This document shows, piece by piece, positions 1 through 6,078 of a stretch of 9,112 bases of DNA. The notes below the pieces were generated by a model. That model was not told the origin of the DNA, ran no database searches, and saw only the letters and a program-made list of their open reading frames with translations. How positions within the stretch are numbered: the stretch's first letter is position 1; each line of letters opens with the position of its first letter. The DNA comes from Pseudomonadota bacterium. GTDB lineage: Bacteria; Pseudomonadota; Gammaproteobacteria; SZUA-229. The stretch covers positions 1 through 9,112 of the forward strand of contig DAOVJH010000033.1 of NCBI GenBank assembly GCA_030673345.1. The letters run 5' to 3'. The position numbers were made by a program, and so were the translations under genes.

Positions 1-121
1 CTTCGCGCCGGCGGTTCAGACTGTTTAGCTGTATAAGTTAGCTGGCAGCGTCAGTTTTGTTCTAAACCTGTTTCAGTCAGTATGCCTGCTAACGGCCAGG
101 AGCAGACTTTTAATCAAGATC
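1..121. other. Spacer without recognisable feature
   Basis: I see no gene, RNA, terminator or clear promoter in these bases. Together with the inverted-repeat element and the stretch 326-402 they make up the 402-base gene-free left end of the window. The gene to the left, if any, ends outside the window. Confidence 0.5.
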
Positions 122-325
122 AAAAACCTTTCACCGCAGAGACGCAGAGAAAAGCCTTTTTTTATTTGCTGTCATCCTGAACGCCAGTGAAGGATCTTGG
201 GACGTGTGGACTATGATTGGCAGGGTGCATAAGATCCTTCCATTGCGCTACGCTTCAGTCAGGATGACATTTGAAGCATTTTTAGCTTTTCTCTGCGTCT
301 CTGCGCCTCTGCGGTTCAAGTTTTT
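122..325. repeat. MITE-like nested inverted-repeat element
   Basis: Three nested inverted repeats can be read directly. The outer pair GCAGAGACGCAGAGAAAAGC (136-155) is matched perfectly by its complement at 285-304. The middle pair GTCATCCTGA (171-180) is matched by TCAGGATGAC (259-268), and the inner pair AAGGATCTT (190-198) by AAGATCCTT (231-239). Similarity extends imperfectly outward to AAAAAC at 122 and GTTTTT at 320-325. The right arm carries one extra 9-base CGCAGAG unit (three units against two), so the arms differ in unit number. There is no transposase or credible ORF inside. Similar CTGAA...GTGAAGGATCT and CGCAGAGACGCAGAG strings are familiar as dispersed intergenic repeats in many bacterial genomes; that is recall, not a search. 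It could be a non-autonomous mobile repeat. Transcribed from the upstream csp gene it would fold into a long hairpin, so a role in 3'-end formation is possible. Confidence 0.72.
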
Positions 326-402
326 AAAGTTTCTAAGGTCAGCTAAGGCTCAACTGCAGTCATTGCTTTCTTGTACTTACTGCCAGGATATGTGCAGCGA
401 TG

Positions 403-606
403 TTACAGCGCTCTGACGTTAGAGGCCTGGGGTCCTTTAGGTCCATCCTCAACATCAAACTCTACTTCCTGTCCTTCAGCCAGAGATTTATATCCTTCCC
501 CGACAATCGCATTAAAATGAACAAAAACATCATCTCCATCCTCACGTTCAATAAAACCAAAACCTTTTTTCTCATCAAACCATTTAACGCGGCCTGTAGT
601 AGACAT
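403..606 (-). CDS. CspA-family cold-shock protein
   Basis: This is a 67-residue single cold-shock domain protein, the normal length for the CspA family. The N-terminal [19 protein letters not shown] block contains RNP1 (KGFGFI, residues 14-19). RNP2 (VFVHF, residues 27-31) follows, and the end [18 protein letters not shown] is typical. These proteins bind single-stranded nucleic acid through the aromatic residues of the two RNP motifs on a five-strand OB fold, melting RNA structure as cytoplasmic RNA chaperones. The start is well supported by AGGAGAG 5-11 bases upstream. The 5' leader implied by the promoter at 654-683 is only about 40 bases, much shorter than the ~160-base cspA thermosensor leader, so classical cold induction is not evident and the protein may be a constitutive or growth-phase paralogue. 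It is divergent from the GNAT gene. The exact paralogue cannot be assigned. Confidence 0.96.
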   Translation of the reverse strand: MSTTGRVKWFDEKKGFGFIEREDGDDVFVHFNAIVGEGYKSLAEGQEVEFDVEDGPKGPQASNVRAL

Positions 607-653
607 ACACTCTCTCCTAATTTAAAAACTTCGCTTACCTTATAAGTGCCATC

Positions 654-683
654 ATTATAGCGTATATTAAAAATCACAAACAA
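654..683 (-). promoter_or_regulatory. Sigma-70-type promoter of the cold-shock gene
   Basis: On the minus strand a perfect TATAAT (654-659) is preceded, after an 18-base spacer, by a weak TTGTTT -35 (678-683). Transcription would start near 647, giving a leader of about 40 bases before the ATG at 606. The predicted -10 is strong and the -35 poor. Confidence 0.6.
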
Positions 684-703
684 CGCGACAGAACTAACGC
701 ACT

Positions 704-1177
704 GTGATCATGACAGAAATTAAAAATTTAAAGGATGAACCAGAACTATTACCAATACTGGCATCCTGGCACCAACATGAGTGGTCGCATCTTAATCCTG
801 GTGAAACGCTCGAACATCGGATAGACCGGATGCAGACATACCTCGATAATAATTTTATCCCGAGCACTTTTATCGCAGAGAACAAAACGCTTTTAGGTTC
901 TGCATCAATCGTTTCCTGCGACATGGAAACCATGCCTGAGCTTACACCATGGCTAGCAAGCGTTTTTGTCGCCCCTGAATATAGAAATAAAGGTATCGGT
1001 AGAAAACTGGTGCGCCATATCATGTCACAGGCAAAACGAGCAGGCATAAAAACACTCTATCTATTTACTGAAGATCAGATCGGTTTCTATCTCGCCCTGG
1101 ACTGGACCATCAACTGCACAGCACACTATCACCAGCAAGAGGTTACTATAATGCAGATAACCTTAAATGATTTATAA
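704..1177 (+). CDS. GNAT-family N-acetyltransferase
   Basis: This is a GCN5-related acetyltransferase of 157 residues if the GTG at 704 is used, or 155 from the ATG at 710. The ATG is the more ordinary choice, but neither has a good Shine-Dalgarno. Acetyl-CoA-binding motif A is clear: SVFVAPEYRNKGIGRKLV, with the R/Q-x-x-G-x-G pyrophosphate loop at R94-N-K-G97-I-G99. The later FYLALDW (about 128-134) is motif B and carries the Tyr (Y129) that usually acts as general acid. The N-terminal part, with HEWSHLNPGET, varies between subfamilies and would set the acceptor, which cannot be named. The 3' end overlaps the next gene, so the two are probably co-transcribed and translationally coupled. The acceptor could be a small amine, an antibiotic or a protein N-terminus. 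Confidence 0.93.
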   Translation: MIMTEIKNLKDEPELLPILASWHQHEWSHLNPGETLEHRIDRMQTYLDNNFIPSTFIAENKTLLGSASIVSCDMETMPELTPWLASVFVAPEYRNKGIGRKLVRHIMSQAKRAGIKTLYLFTEDQIGFYLALDWTINCTAHYHQQEVTIMQITLNDL

Positions 1178-1526
1178 CTACGCCATGTTTAACCTGTCAT
1201 CATCACTAGCAGCCTGGAACACGCCATCTTTTAAGGCCGTATTTAGCCAGGAAGTCTGCTCACTGGATCCATCACTGTTGCCGTTACAGCAGGGGTTGCA
1301 AAACAGCAGCTACGCTATCAGTGATAAATTATCTGTTGCCATCTTAAACATAGAGGAGGATACCAGCAATATCATGGTAAAGGCAGGTCTCTTATACAAT
1401 GGAATCATCGCAGGTTGCAGCTGCGCCGATGATCCGACACCGACAGATGAAACCAACGAATATTGCGACGTACTGTTCCGCATCGATAAAAGAACGGCGG
1501 AATCCAGCGTCACCCTGATCAGCTAA
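1167..1526 (+). CDS. Conserved-type small protein with GCSCADDPTP motif, unknown function
   Basis: The ORF runs for 119 codons from an ATG at 1167, overlapping the acetyltransferase gene by 11 bases. An internal ATG at 1185, giving MFNLSSSLAAWNTPSF and 113 residues, is the likelier start because family members I recall begin at that point. No Shine-Dalgarno is visible at either, so it probably depends on coupling to the upstream gene. The protein is soluble, with no signal peptide or membrane segment. The centre reads LLYNGIIAGCSCADDPTP, with Cys84 and Cys86 in a C-x-C next to two Asp and two Pro, and a third Cys at 100 (EYCDVLFRIDK). The C-x-C plus acidic cluster resembles a metal-binding or redox site, but that is inference. 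I recall short proteobacterial hypothetical proteins with this motif, without a known role. Confidence 0.8.
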   Translation: MIYNYAMFNLSSSLAAWNTPSFKAVFSQEVCSLDPSLLPLQQGLQNSSYAISDKLSVAILNIEEDTSNIMVKAGLLYNGIIAGCSCADDPTPTDETNEYCDVLFRIDKRTAESSVTLIS

Positions 1527-1527
1527 A

Positions 1528-2061
1528 TCATTCTTCGATCAGCTGCTTTATGGTCTTTATTACTGCCGCATGATCAAACTCACGCCCACCAACGGCACGA
1601 TAACGTATATTCCCCTTCTTATCGATCAGATAGGTCGTCGGCAGCCCACGGACGGCGTAATCACGTGACACACTGCTATCACTATCAAAAAGGATCTCAA
1701 AAGTTGGATCAACCTCCAACTGTCCGGTGAAAGCAAAAACATCGTCAGCAGTCTCCATCTGGTTAACAGCGATAACCTTGAAATCCTCTGCATTGACCTG
1801 CTGGTGCAAACGCTCCATCGATGGCATCTCCCTTATGCAGGGCGGGCACCAGGTTGCCCAGAAATTCAGTAATACGACCTTTCCTCTGTAGTCTGAAAGT
1901 TTTATTTTTTCTTCGTCCATATCCTGCAACTCAAAATCAGTTGCCGGAATGACTTTTTTTATCACTGTCAGGTTATGACTCAAATCTGGCTGCTGCCAGT
2001 CAGCATTAACGGAAAACGATACGGTTACCAGTAATATTAAAAGTCGGTTCATCATGATCAT
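1528..2061 (-). CDS. TlpA/ResA-like periplasmic thioredoxin-fold disulfide reductase
   Basis: A 177-residue exported thioredoxin-like protein. A signal peptide covers roughly residues 4-20 (MNRLLILLVTVSFSVNA, cleavage before D21). The mature part has the TlpA/AhpC-TSA layout: a DFELQDMDEEKIKLSDYRGKVV strand pair, then LLNFWATWCPPC with catalytic Cys72 and Cys75. The usual insert follows, then the cis-proline loop GLPTTYLID (P141). The WCPPC active site is typical of reductants in cytochrome c maturation or periplasmic thiol repair, which receive electrons from a DsbD/CcdA-type membrane partner not seen here. Three clustered starts exist (2061, 2055, 2052); MNRLL at 2052 fits the signal peptide best, and no clear ribosome-binding site distinguishes them. 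It lies 8 bases after the unknown exported protein gene, so the pair is an operon. Its stop is one base from the convergent gene's stop. Confidence 0.93.
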   Translation of the reverse strand: MIMMNRLLILLVTVSFSVNADWQQPDLSHNLTVIKKVIPATDFELQDMDEEKIKLSDYRGKVVLLNFWATWCPPCIREMPSMERLHQQVNAEDFKVIAVNQMETADDVFAFTGQLEVDPTFEILFDSDSSVSRDYAVRGLPTTYLIDKKGNIRYRAVGGREFDHAAVIKTIKQLIEE

Positions 2062-2069
2062 AAGAATTT

Positions 2070-2672
2070 CTAGTTAACTTCGGGAAGTGACTCTGGTGCA
2101 CACTGTATGTTTTTCAGCACACCGGTATGCGCCTCGTCGTCTAACTTCCATTTAAAAATAATATCAAACTCTGTTTCACGCGGTAATTTAATCGTGGTAA
2201 AGCCCTGTTGCCAGTCACCGACTGAAAACTCGCCAGAGTCCGGCAGCAGTGTCCATGAGAAAATTATACCGGCCTTTCGCCACTCTTCTAGCCACTGTGT
2301 TTTTGTTTTGACAGGGTGTTGTTTGCCATCCTTTGTTCGATAGCGCCAGTCTGATACACGGTAGCTCATCTGCTGATCAGACGTATTTTTCAGAATCGTA
2401 CCAAAGATACAATATGACGCAGCGCGCTCCACCTCTGCCTTAGGAAAGTTGTGCTTCGCATAGATGGCCCGGACAAAATCTGGCAGCAACTGGATCAATT
2501 CGATCGTAAATCCCTCATCTACTACCGTCCAGGTTAACAACCCGCTTATCTCATTCTTATGGATGCTTACTTCTGTCGCGCTAGCTTCGATGGCGACAGA
2601 TAACAGCAGGGCCGGTAACAGCACCGCTCTGGTAATAAAATACTTCATACCTGACATTCTATTTTCTTTCAC
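2070..2672 (-). CDS. Exported protein of unknown function, operon partner of the TlpA-like thioredoxin
   Basis: A 200-residue ORF from a GTG at 2672; ATG starts at 2657 and 2648 are also in frame. Starting at 2648 (MKYFITRAVLLPALLLSV) gives a standard signal peptide ending at ASA before TEV. The GTG has only a weak GAG upstream, so the start is unresolved. The mature protein is about 168 residues, without membrane segments, and rich in Trp and aromatic residues (VSDWRYRTKDG, TQWLEEWRKAGIIFSWTLLPD, VGDWQQGF). It ends in predicted beta strands (TEFDIIFKWKLDD), suggesting a beta-sandwich periplasmic domain. It has just two cysteines after the signal, C88 (AASYCIFG) and C191 (NIQCAPES), a good pair for one disulfide. 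The following gene encodes a periplasmic thiol-disulfide reductase, so this protein may be its substrate. I do not recognise the family. Confidence 0.82.
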   Translation of the reverse strand: MKENRMSGMKYFITRAVLLPALLLSVAIEASATEVSIHKNEISGLLTWTVVDEGFTIELIQLLPDFVRAIYAKHNFPKAEVERAASYCIFGTILKNTSDQQMSYRVSDWRYRTKDGKQHPVKTKTQWLEEWRKAGIIFSWTLLPDSGEFSVGDWQQGFTTIKLPRETEFDIIFKWKLDDEAHTGVLKNIQCAPESLPEVN

Positions 2673-2695
2673 CCATTTTTCTCACAATTAAAATT

Positions 2696-2723
2696 ATTCT
2701 AAAAACTGACATCATCTTATCAA
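2696..2723 (-). promoter_or_regulatory. Predicted promoter of the exported-protein/thioredoxin operon
   Basis: On the minus strand TTGATA (2718-2723) and TAGAAT (2696-2701) are separated by 16 bases, each matching five of six consensus positions. The start would fall near 2689, giving a very short leader to the GTG and about 40 bases to the ATG at 2648. It interleaves with the plus-strand promoter at 2706-2735. Confidence 0.5.
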
Positions 2724-2735
2724 TATGCATATAAT
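2706..2735 (+). promoter_or_regulatory. Predicted promoter of the small Tyr/Pro-rich exported protein
   Basis: CTGACA (2706-2711) and a perfect TATAAT (2730-2735) are 18 bases apart. Transcription would start near 2742, about 20 bases before the ATG, leaving room only for the weak AGG at 2752-2754. The elements interdigitate with the divergent minus-strand promoter, so the two transcripts probably compete for polymerase or share an operator. Confidence 0.55.
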
Positions 2736-2762
2736 CACGCTTTATTATATTTAGGCTTAACA

Positions 2763-3086
2763 ATGAAAGTATTACACAGATTATCCGTTTTTGTTATTAC
2801 CGCTGTACTATCGTTTAACAGTTACGCCTTCCCGGAAATTCCTTTCTGTCCTGCCGGCGGACCACCCGGCTGGATGAACCATTTTAATTATAAACGCGAT
2901 CAGAATATCTGGCGTCGTTATGCTCAATATAGCTCACCAGCTTACCTTCAGTCTGAATATTACAGGCCTGTATATTCTGCGCCTTCAACCCCCCCGACTT
3001 ATAACCGGCCGGATTATTACACACCAACTTATAACTATAATCAAAACCGCCTGTGGCAGGGCGCTCTGCCAACCACTAGCAACTAA
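2763..3086 (+). CDS. Small secreted Tyr/Pro-rich protein, possibly envelope- or sulfur-globule-associated
   Basis: A 107-residue protein with a textbook signal peptide (MKVLHRLSVFVITAVLSFNSYA, cleavage after residue 22). The mature chain of about 85 residues begins FPEIPFCPAGGPPGWMNHFNYKRDQ. It then becomes low complexity with repeated Y/P/N/S (YYRPVYSAP, PPTYNRPDYYTP, TYNYNQN). I count 12 Tyr, 13 Pro and a single Cys (C29) after the signal. Composition and size recall the exported structural proteins around sulfur globules of sulfur-oxidising gammaproteobacteria, which are small and rich in Tyr, Asn and Gly or Pro. This one lacks the long Gly repeats of classical Sgp proteins, so the link is only a suggestion. 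Other possibilities are a periplasmic or outer-envelope structural protein. The stop overlaps the convergent pyruvate kinase stop. Confidence 0.8.
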   Translation: MKVLHRLSVFVITAVLSFNSYAFPEIPFCPAGGPPGWMNHFNYKRDQNIWRRYAQYSSPAYLQSEYYRPVYSAPSTPPTYNRPDYYTPTYNYNQNRLWQGALPTTSN

Positions 3087-4546
3087 ACTTTTACTTTAAT
3101 TATTTTTAATACCGGCTCATTTAATTCTTCGTTATCATTAAACCCTGAAACAAATAACACCCTGTTACCGGTTTTGGTCAGATTACACCTTTTACTGACA
3201 TCCTGACTCAGCGCCTCCCAGTTACTGGCTTCGCCTTTTTTTATCAAAAATGGAATGATGCCCCAGTGTAATGATAACTTCTGACAGGTGTGCATATGCG
3301 TCGAAACACCCAGTAATGGTGATGACGGACGACTGGCCGATATGACTACCGCCGTGTGGCCACTACGTGTCGGCACGATAATTCCCTGCAGTTTCAAATC
3401 CCGCGCTAATGTATTCGCTGCATGCGCTATCGCTTTTCTCGATGAACTCGCTTTTTCTACACCATCGATTACATCACCGAAATTACCCGTATTCCATTGA
3501 TGTCTTTCTATCTCGCGTAATATTTTATCCATCATCTTTACCGTTTTAACTGGATATTTCCCGACAGCCGTTTCTGCAGAGAGCATGACTGCATCAGAGC
3601 TCGATATCGCTGCATTGGCAACATCACCAACTTCAGCTCTTGTTGGCCGGGCATTTGTAATCATCGACTCCATCATCTGTGTCGCGACGATAACCGGGCG
3701 GTGGTTTGCGCGTGCTTTATCAATAATTTCTTTCTGAATCAATGGCACTTCTTCTGCTGGCAATTCGATGCCCAAATCACCACGCGCAATCATTATGCCG
3801 TACGCAGCGTCAATGATGTCATCTAGATTTACAACTGCTTCGGGTCTTTCGATCTTTGCGATGACCGGCAACTCTTTACCTGTCTTCCGCATATACCTCT
3901 GTAAGCTCTGGATGTCCTTCGCTGTACGCACAAAACTCAATGCAACAAAGTCAGCGTCCAGCGCCATCGCCAGCTGTACATCTTTCTTATCCTTGGCGGT
4001 GAAGCTTGCTGCCGAAACCATAGAGTCAGGCAGATTTATGCCTTTGTTATCCTTAAGCTCCCCGCCATAGATAACCTTACAGACAATTTCCTTACCATCA
4101 ACACTCTCGACACGGCATTCCATATTGCCATCATCGAGCAATATCCGCTGCTTCGGCTCAATATCTTTATACAGCTGTCGATATTGAGAAATAATCAGGC
4201 CTTCATGCCCGATACCTTTATTACAGCTGATAATTACCTTTTGATTTTTCTTTAGATGAATACTGCTGTCTTCAAATTTACCGGCACGTATCTTTGGGCC
4301 GCACAGGTCCATCAAAATGGCGATGGTCGTTCCGCTCTTATCTGCACAACGCCTTATCTTTTTAAAGACAGCGCGATGCCCGTCATGGTCGCCATGAGAC
4401 ATATTCAGACGAAAAACATTAACGCCTGCTTTTATTAAAGCATCGATATTTTTTGCGGAATCAGTTGCTGGCCCGATAGTCGCGATAATTTTTGTACGCC
4501 GCCAACGCAGAGAAACCTTCTTACTGTCTAGTGTGCCCACGATCAT
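3083..4546 (-). CDS. pyk: Pyruvate kinase, PykA-type, predicted K+-independent
   Basis: Catalyses PEP + ADP to pyruvate + ATP, the last step of glycolysis, in the cytoplasm as a homotetramer. The 487 residues match the family length (about 470-480), with the complete A-B-A-C domain order. Visible sites are TKIIATIGPAT (18-28), FRLNMSHG with R46/N48/S50 for phosphoryl and K+ contacts, the signature AKIERPEAVVNLDDI with catalytic K231 and metal ligand E233, IMIARGDLGIELP with D257, and TQMMESM (289-295). The C-terminal domain has TRSGHTA, the effector-site region. At the monovalent-cation position the sequence is DLCGPKIRA, with Lys85 where K+-dependent enzymes have Glu, which in published structure-function work marks the K+-independent clade. 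The start ATG at 4546 has no clear Shine-Dalgarno. The 3' end overlaps the convergent small gene by 4 bases. It is monocistronic as far as visible. Confidence 0.97.
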   Translation of the reverse strand: MIVGTLDSKKVSLRWRRTKIIATIGPATDSAKNIDALIKAGVNVFRLNMSHGDHDGHRAVFKKIRRCADKSGTTIAILMDLCGPKIRAGKFEDSSIHLKKNQKVIISCNKGIGHEGLIISQYRQLYKDIEPKQRILLDDGNMECRVESVDGKEIVCKVIYGGELKDNKGINLPDSMVSAASFTAKDKKDVQLAMALDADFVALSFVRTAKDIQSLQRYMRKTGKELPVIAKIERPEAVVNLDDIIDAAYGIMIARGDLGIELPAEEVPLIQKEIIDKARANHRPVIVATQMMESMITNARPTRAEVGDVANAAISSSDAVMLSAETAVGKYPVKTVKMMDKILREIERHQWNTGNFGDVIDGVEKASSSRKAIAHAANTLARDLKLQGIIVPTRSGHTAVVISASRPSSPLLGVSTHMHTCQKLSLHWGIIPFLIKKGEASNWEALSQDVSKRCNLTKTGNRVLFVSGFNDNEELNEPVLKIIKVKV

Positions 4547-4823
4547 TCCATATAATATTTACTACGATACTAACATTTATTTTTTGTCGCACTGTTACCT
4601 GATTGTCCTGTAACGGCTTGACACGATTTATTGGCCCAGCCACCTAAGACAAATCTTTATAACTCGACAATCTAAAGCAATAAACCCTATTATCCACTAT
4701 TTTTTCATGGTTTTAATCCTAAAAAACGCACTATTTAAAATAATATAGACAATAAATTCAAATACTTAACATCACTCAAAATTCCTAAAATATCCGCATC
4801 ATTAAATCTAGTTTTATAGATGC
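4547..4823. other. AT-rich divergent spacer
   Basis: An AT-rich stretch between the pyruvate kinase start and the next plus-strand promoter. A TTGACA lies at 4618-4623 on the plus strand, but no good -10 follows at the right distance. I find no RNA gene, long hairpin or repeat. It probably holds the pyruvate kinase promoter, which I cannot locate convincingly. Confidence 0.4.
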
Positions 4824-4852
4824 TTGACATTTATTATCATCGGCGCCCTAAT
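4824..4852 (+). promoter_or_regulatory. Predicted promoter of the three-gene row ending in the DsrC homologue
   Basis: A perfect TTGACA (4824-4829) is followed after 17 bases by CCTAAT (4847-4852), which keeps the last four consensus bases of TATAAT. Transcription would start near 4859, downstream of the in-frame ATG at 4820 and upstream of the one at 4898. This supports the later start for the next gene. Confidence 0.5.
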
Positions 4853-4883
4853 GATGTTATTACTATTCAACCACTTGTATATC

Positions 4884-4891
4884 AGGGGGTG
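4884..4891 (+). promoter_or_regulatory. Strong Shine-Dalgarno that decides the start at 4898
   Basis: AGGGGGTG lies six bases before the ATG at 4898. The in-frame ATG at 4820 has no such site and sits within the predicted promoter, so translation most likely starts at 4898. Confidence 0.7.
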
Positions 4892-4897
4892 TTTGTC

Positions 4898-5395
4898 ATG
4901 TTAACGGGTACCTCCCACAATGGCTGGAACCGTGTCACATCAGGTCTTGATGTCGAAGTCGAGCATGGCGTGCCGGTACGTATCACCAATAGCCATGCTA
5001 AAAACCACCTTAACGAACGAGCAATAACCAATCAAGTACAGCAACTTACAGGGTTATCTGTTTCTATCGACGACTGGATCAACATCACGCCCGGAGAACA
5101 GGAATGGTCTCTGTGTATCGACAAAAATGAATTTGCCGAAGTCTTACGACGTCTGGCACTTGCATCAGCCGCCCTGTTTGTAGACCGCTTTCACAAACCT
5201 ATCGGTCGGAATGCTATCGACTGGGATAACGCCGAATACAACTATGACTTTAATCATGCGATCGAACACTGCTGCATTCCATACGGTACGCTGAACAAAG
5301 ATTATTATTTCGATGACTACATCCAGATCATGCATGAAGAATCTGCCCGTCTGTTCGAAGAAGGCATCTCACCTCTAGTAGAAGCAGAACAATAA
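4898..5395 (+). CDS. Soluble protein of unknown function, first gene of the DsrC-homologue row
   Basis: The reading frame opens earlier with an ATG at 4820, but the ribosome-binding site and promoter favour 4898, giving 165 residues beginning MLTGTSHNGWNRV. I do not recognise the family. It has no signal peptide or membrane segment and is acidic. The N-terminal third reads like beta strands (GLDVEVEHGVPVRITNSH). A helical region follows (NEFAEVLRRLALASAALFVDRFHKP), then a Tyr/Asp-rich part (DNAEYNYDFNHAIEHCCIPYG) with an adjacent Cys-Cys pair flanked by His, and a helical tail (DDYIQIMHEESARLFEEG). The CC with neighbouring His and acidic residues could bind metal or be redox active, but there is no direct support. 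The next gene starts 70 bases later on the same strand without a visible terminator, so co-transcription is likely. Confidence 0.8.
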   Translation: MLTGTSHNGWNRVTSGLDVEVEHGVPVRITNSHAKNHLNERAITNQVQQLTGLSVSIDDWINITPGEQEWSLCIDKNEFAEVLRRLALASAALFVDRFHKPIGRNAIDWDNAEYNYDFNHAIEHCCIPYGTLNKDYYFDDYIQIMHEESARLFEEGISPLVEAEQ

Positions 5396-5465
5396 AAGAA
5401 GCCTCATCACGATTAACCTTAACCAGCACAACCAGACGTTTGATTGACTTAACAGGAGAGAAAAA

Positions 5466-6026
5466 ATGAAAAGACATTATTTTATAAGTGATGATCTCGA
5501 TGATCTCGAGCGTATCGAAGAGGAACTAGAACGCCGAGGCCTCAACAAACCTCAGATCCATGTGTTAAGCAAAGATGATGTTGCCGTTGCTCGCCACAAA
5601 CACTTACACAGTATCGAAGCCGTGCTTAAACAAGACGTGGTTCATGGCACACTGGTCGGCACACTGTTTGGTCTACTGGCGGCCATCCTTGTCTTAGCCA
5701 TCGGATATGTATCAAAACTGCCTGAAACGTATACCTGGATGCCCTTCTATTTTCTATCCATCGTCATGTTTGGATTTATAACCTGGAGCGGCGGCTTCTA
5801 TGGCATACAAACACCCCATAAAGACTTCCGCCGTTTTAAAAAAGACCTGAACGATGGAAAACACGTTTTTATCGTTGACGTAGACCCTACACAGGAAGAC
5901 GTTATCAAGCAGATGCAAGCGGAGCACCCCCATCTGAGTGATGCCGGCATCGGTGCCGCAACACCGCGCTGGATAGTCATGGGACAACAGAGTTTTAAAG
6001 ACATCACTACGACCACTTTCCCTTAG
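5466..6026 (+). CDS. Two-TM inner-membrane protein (commonly mislabelled NAD/FAD-utilizing enzyme)
   Basis: A 186-residue protein starting MKRHYFISDDLDDLERIEEEL. It has a cytoplasmic-looking N-terminal domain (1-58) with an acidic predicted helix and a short strand (QIHVLSKDD). Two hydrophobic segments follow at about 61-82 (GTLVGTLFGLLAAILVLAIGYV) and 91-113 (WMPFYFLSIVMFGFITWSGGFYG), then a soluble C-terminal domain with KHVFIVDVDPTQEDVIKQM. The layout resembles small membrane proteins whose two halves form a ferredoxin-like fold around a helical hairpin. From recall, gammaproteobacterial homologues are often labelled 'NAD/FAD-utilizing enzyme apparently involved in cell division', but no nucleotide-binding motif is visible here and I would not adopt that name. 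The start is firm: AGGAG sits about 8 bases upstream. No cysteine is present, so it is not a thiol enzyme. It lies between the unknown gene and the DsrC homologue. Confidence 0.87.
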   Translation: MKRHYFISDDLDDLERIEEELERRGLNKPQIHVLSKDDVAVARHKHLHSIEAVLKQDVVHGTLVGTLFGLLAAILVLAIGYVSKLPETYTWMPFYFLSIVMFGFITWSGGFYGIQTPHKDFRRFKKDLNDGKHVFIVDVDPTQEDVIKQMQAEHPHLSDAGIGAATPRWIVMGQQSFKDITTTTFP

Positions 6027-6078
6027 ATGATGCGACACACACGACATAGTTATCTTACTTTAAGTACAGGAGAAATCG

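Noticed and set aside
131..320. CRISPR array from the repeated CGCAGAG units
   Set aside because: The units are 9 bases, adjacent and in inverted arms without regular spacers.
204..416. Plus-strand 70-codon ORF
   Set aside because: It runs through the inverted-repeat element and into the cold-shock gene; no family resemblance and no ribosome-binding site.
400..683. ORFs in other frames over the cold-shock gene
   Set aside because: They are antisense or shifted-frame readings of an unmistakable cold-shock protein with both RNP motifs.
4618..4648. TTGACA as a promoter in the AT-rich spacer
   Set aside because: No acceptable -10 lies 16-18 bases downstream, and it points toward a gene more than 270 bases away that has its own promoter.
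4820..4897. Upstream ATG giving a 191-residue version of the unknown protein
   Set aside because: It overlaps the predicted -35 and lacks a Shine-Dalgarno, whereas AGGGGGTG stands just before the ATG at 4898.
5466..6026. NAD/FAD-dependent enzyme annotation
   Set aside because: No Rossmann GxGxxG or other dinucleotide motif is visible; the protein is a two-TM membrane protein.
5754..6047. Minus-strand ORFs under the membrane protein gene
   Set aside because: Shadow frames with no start signals and no recognisable motifs.
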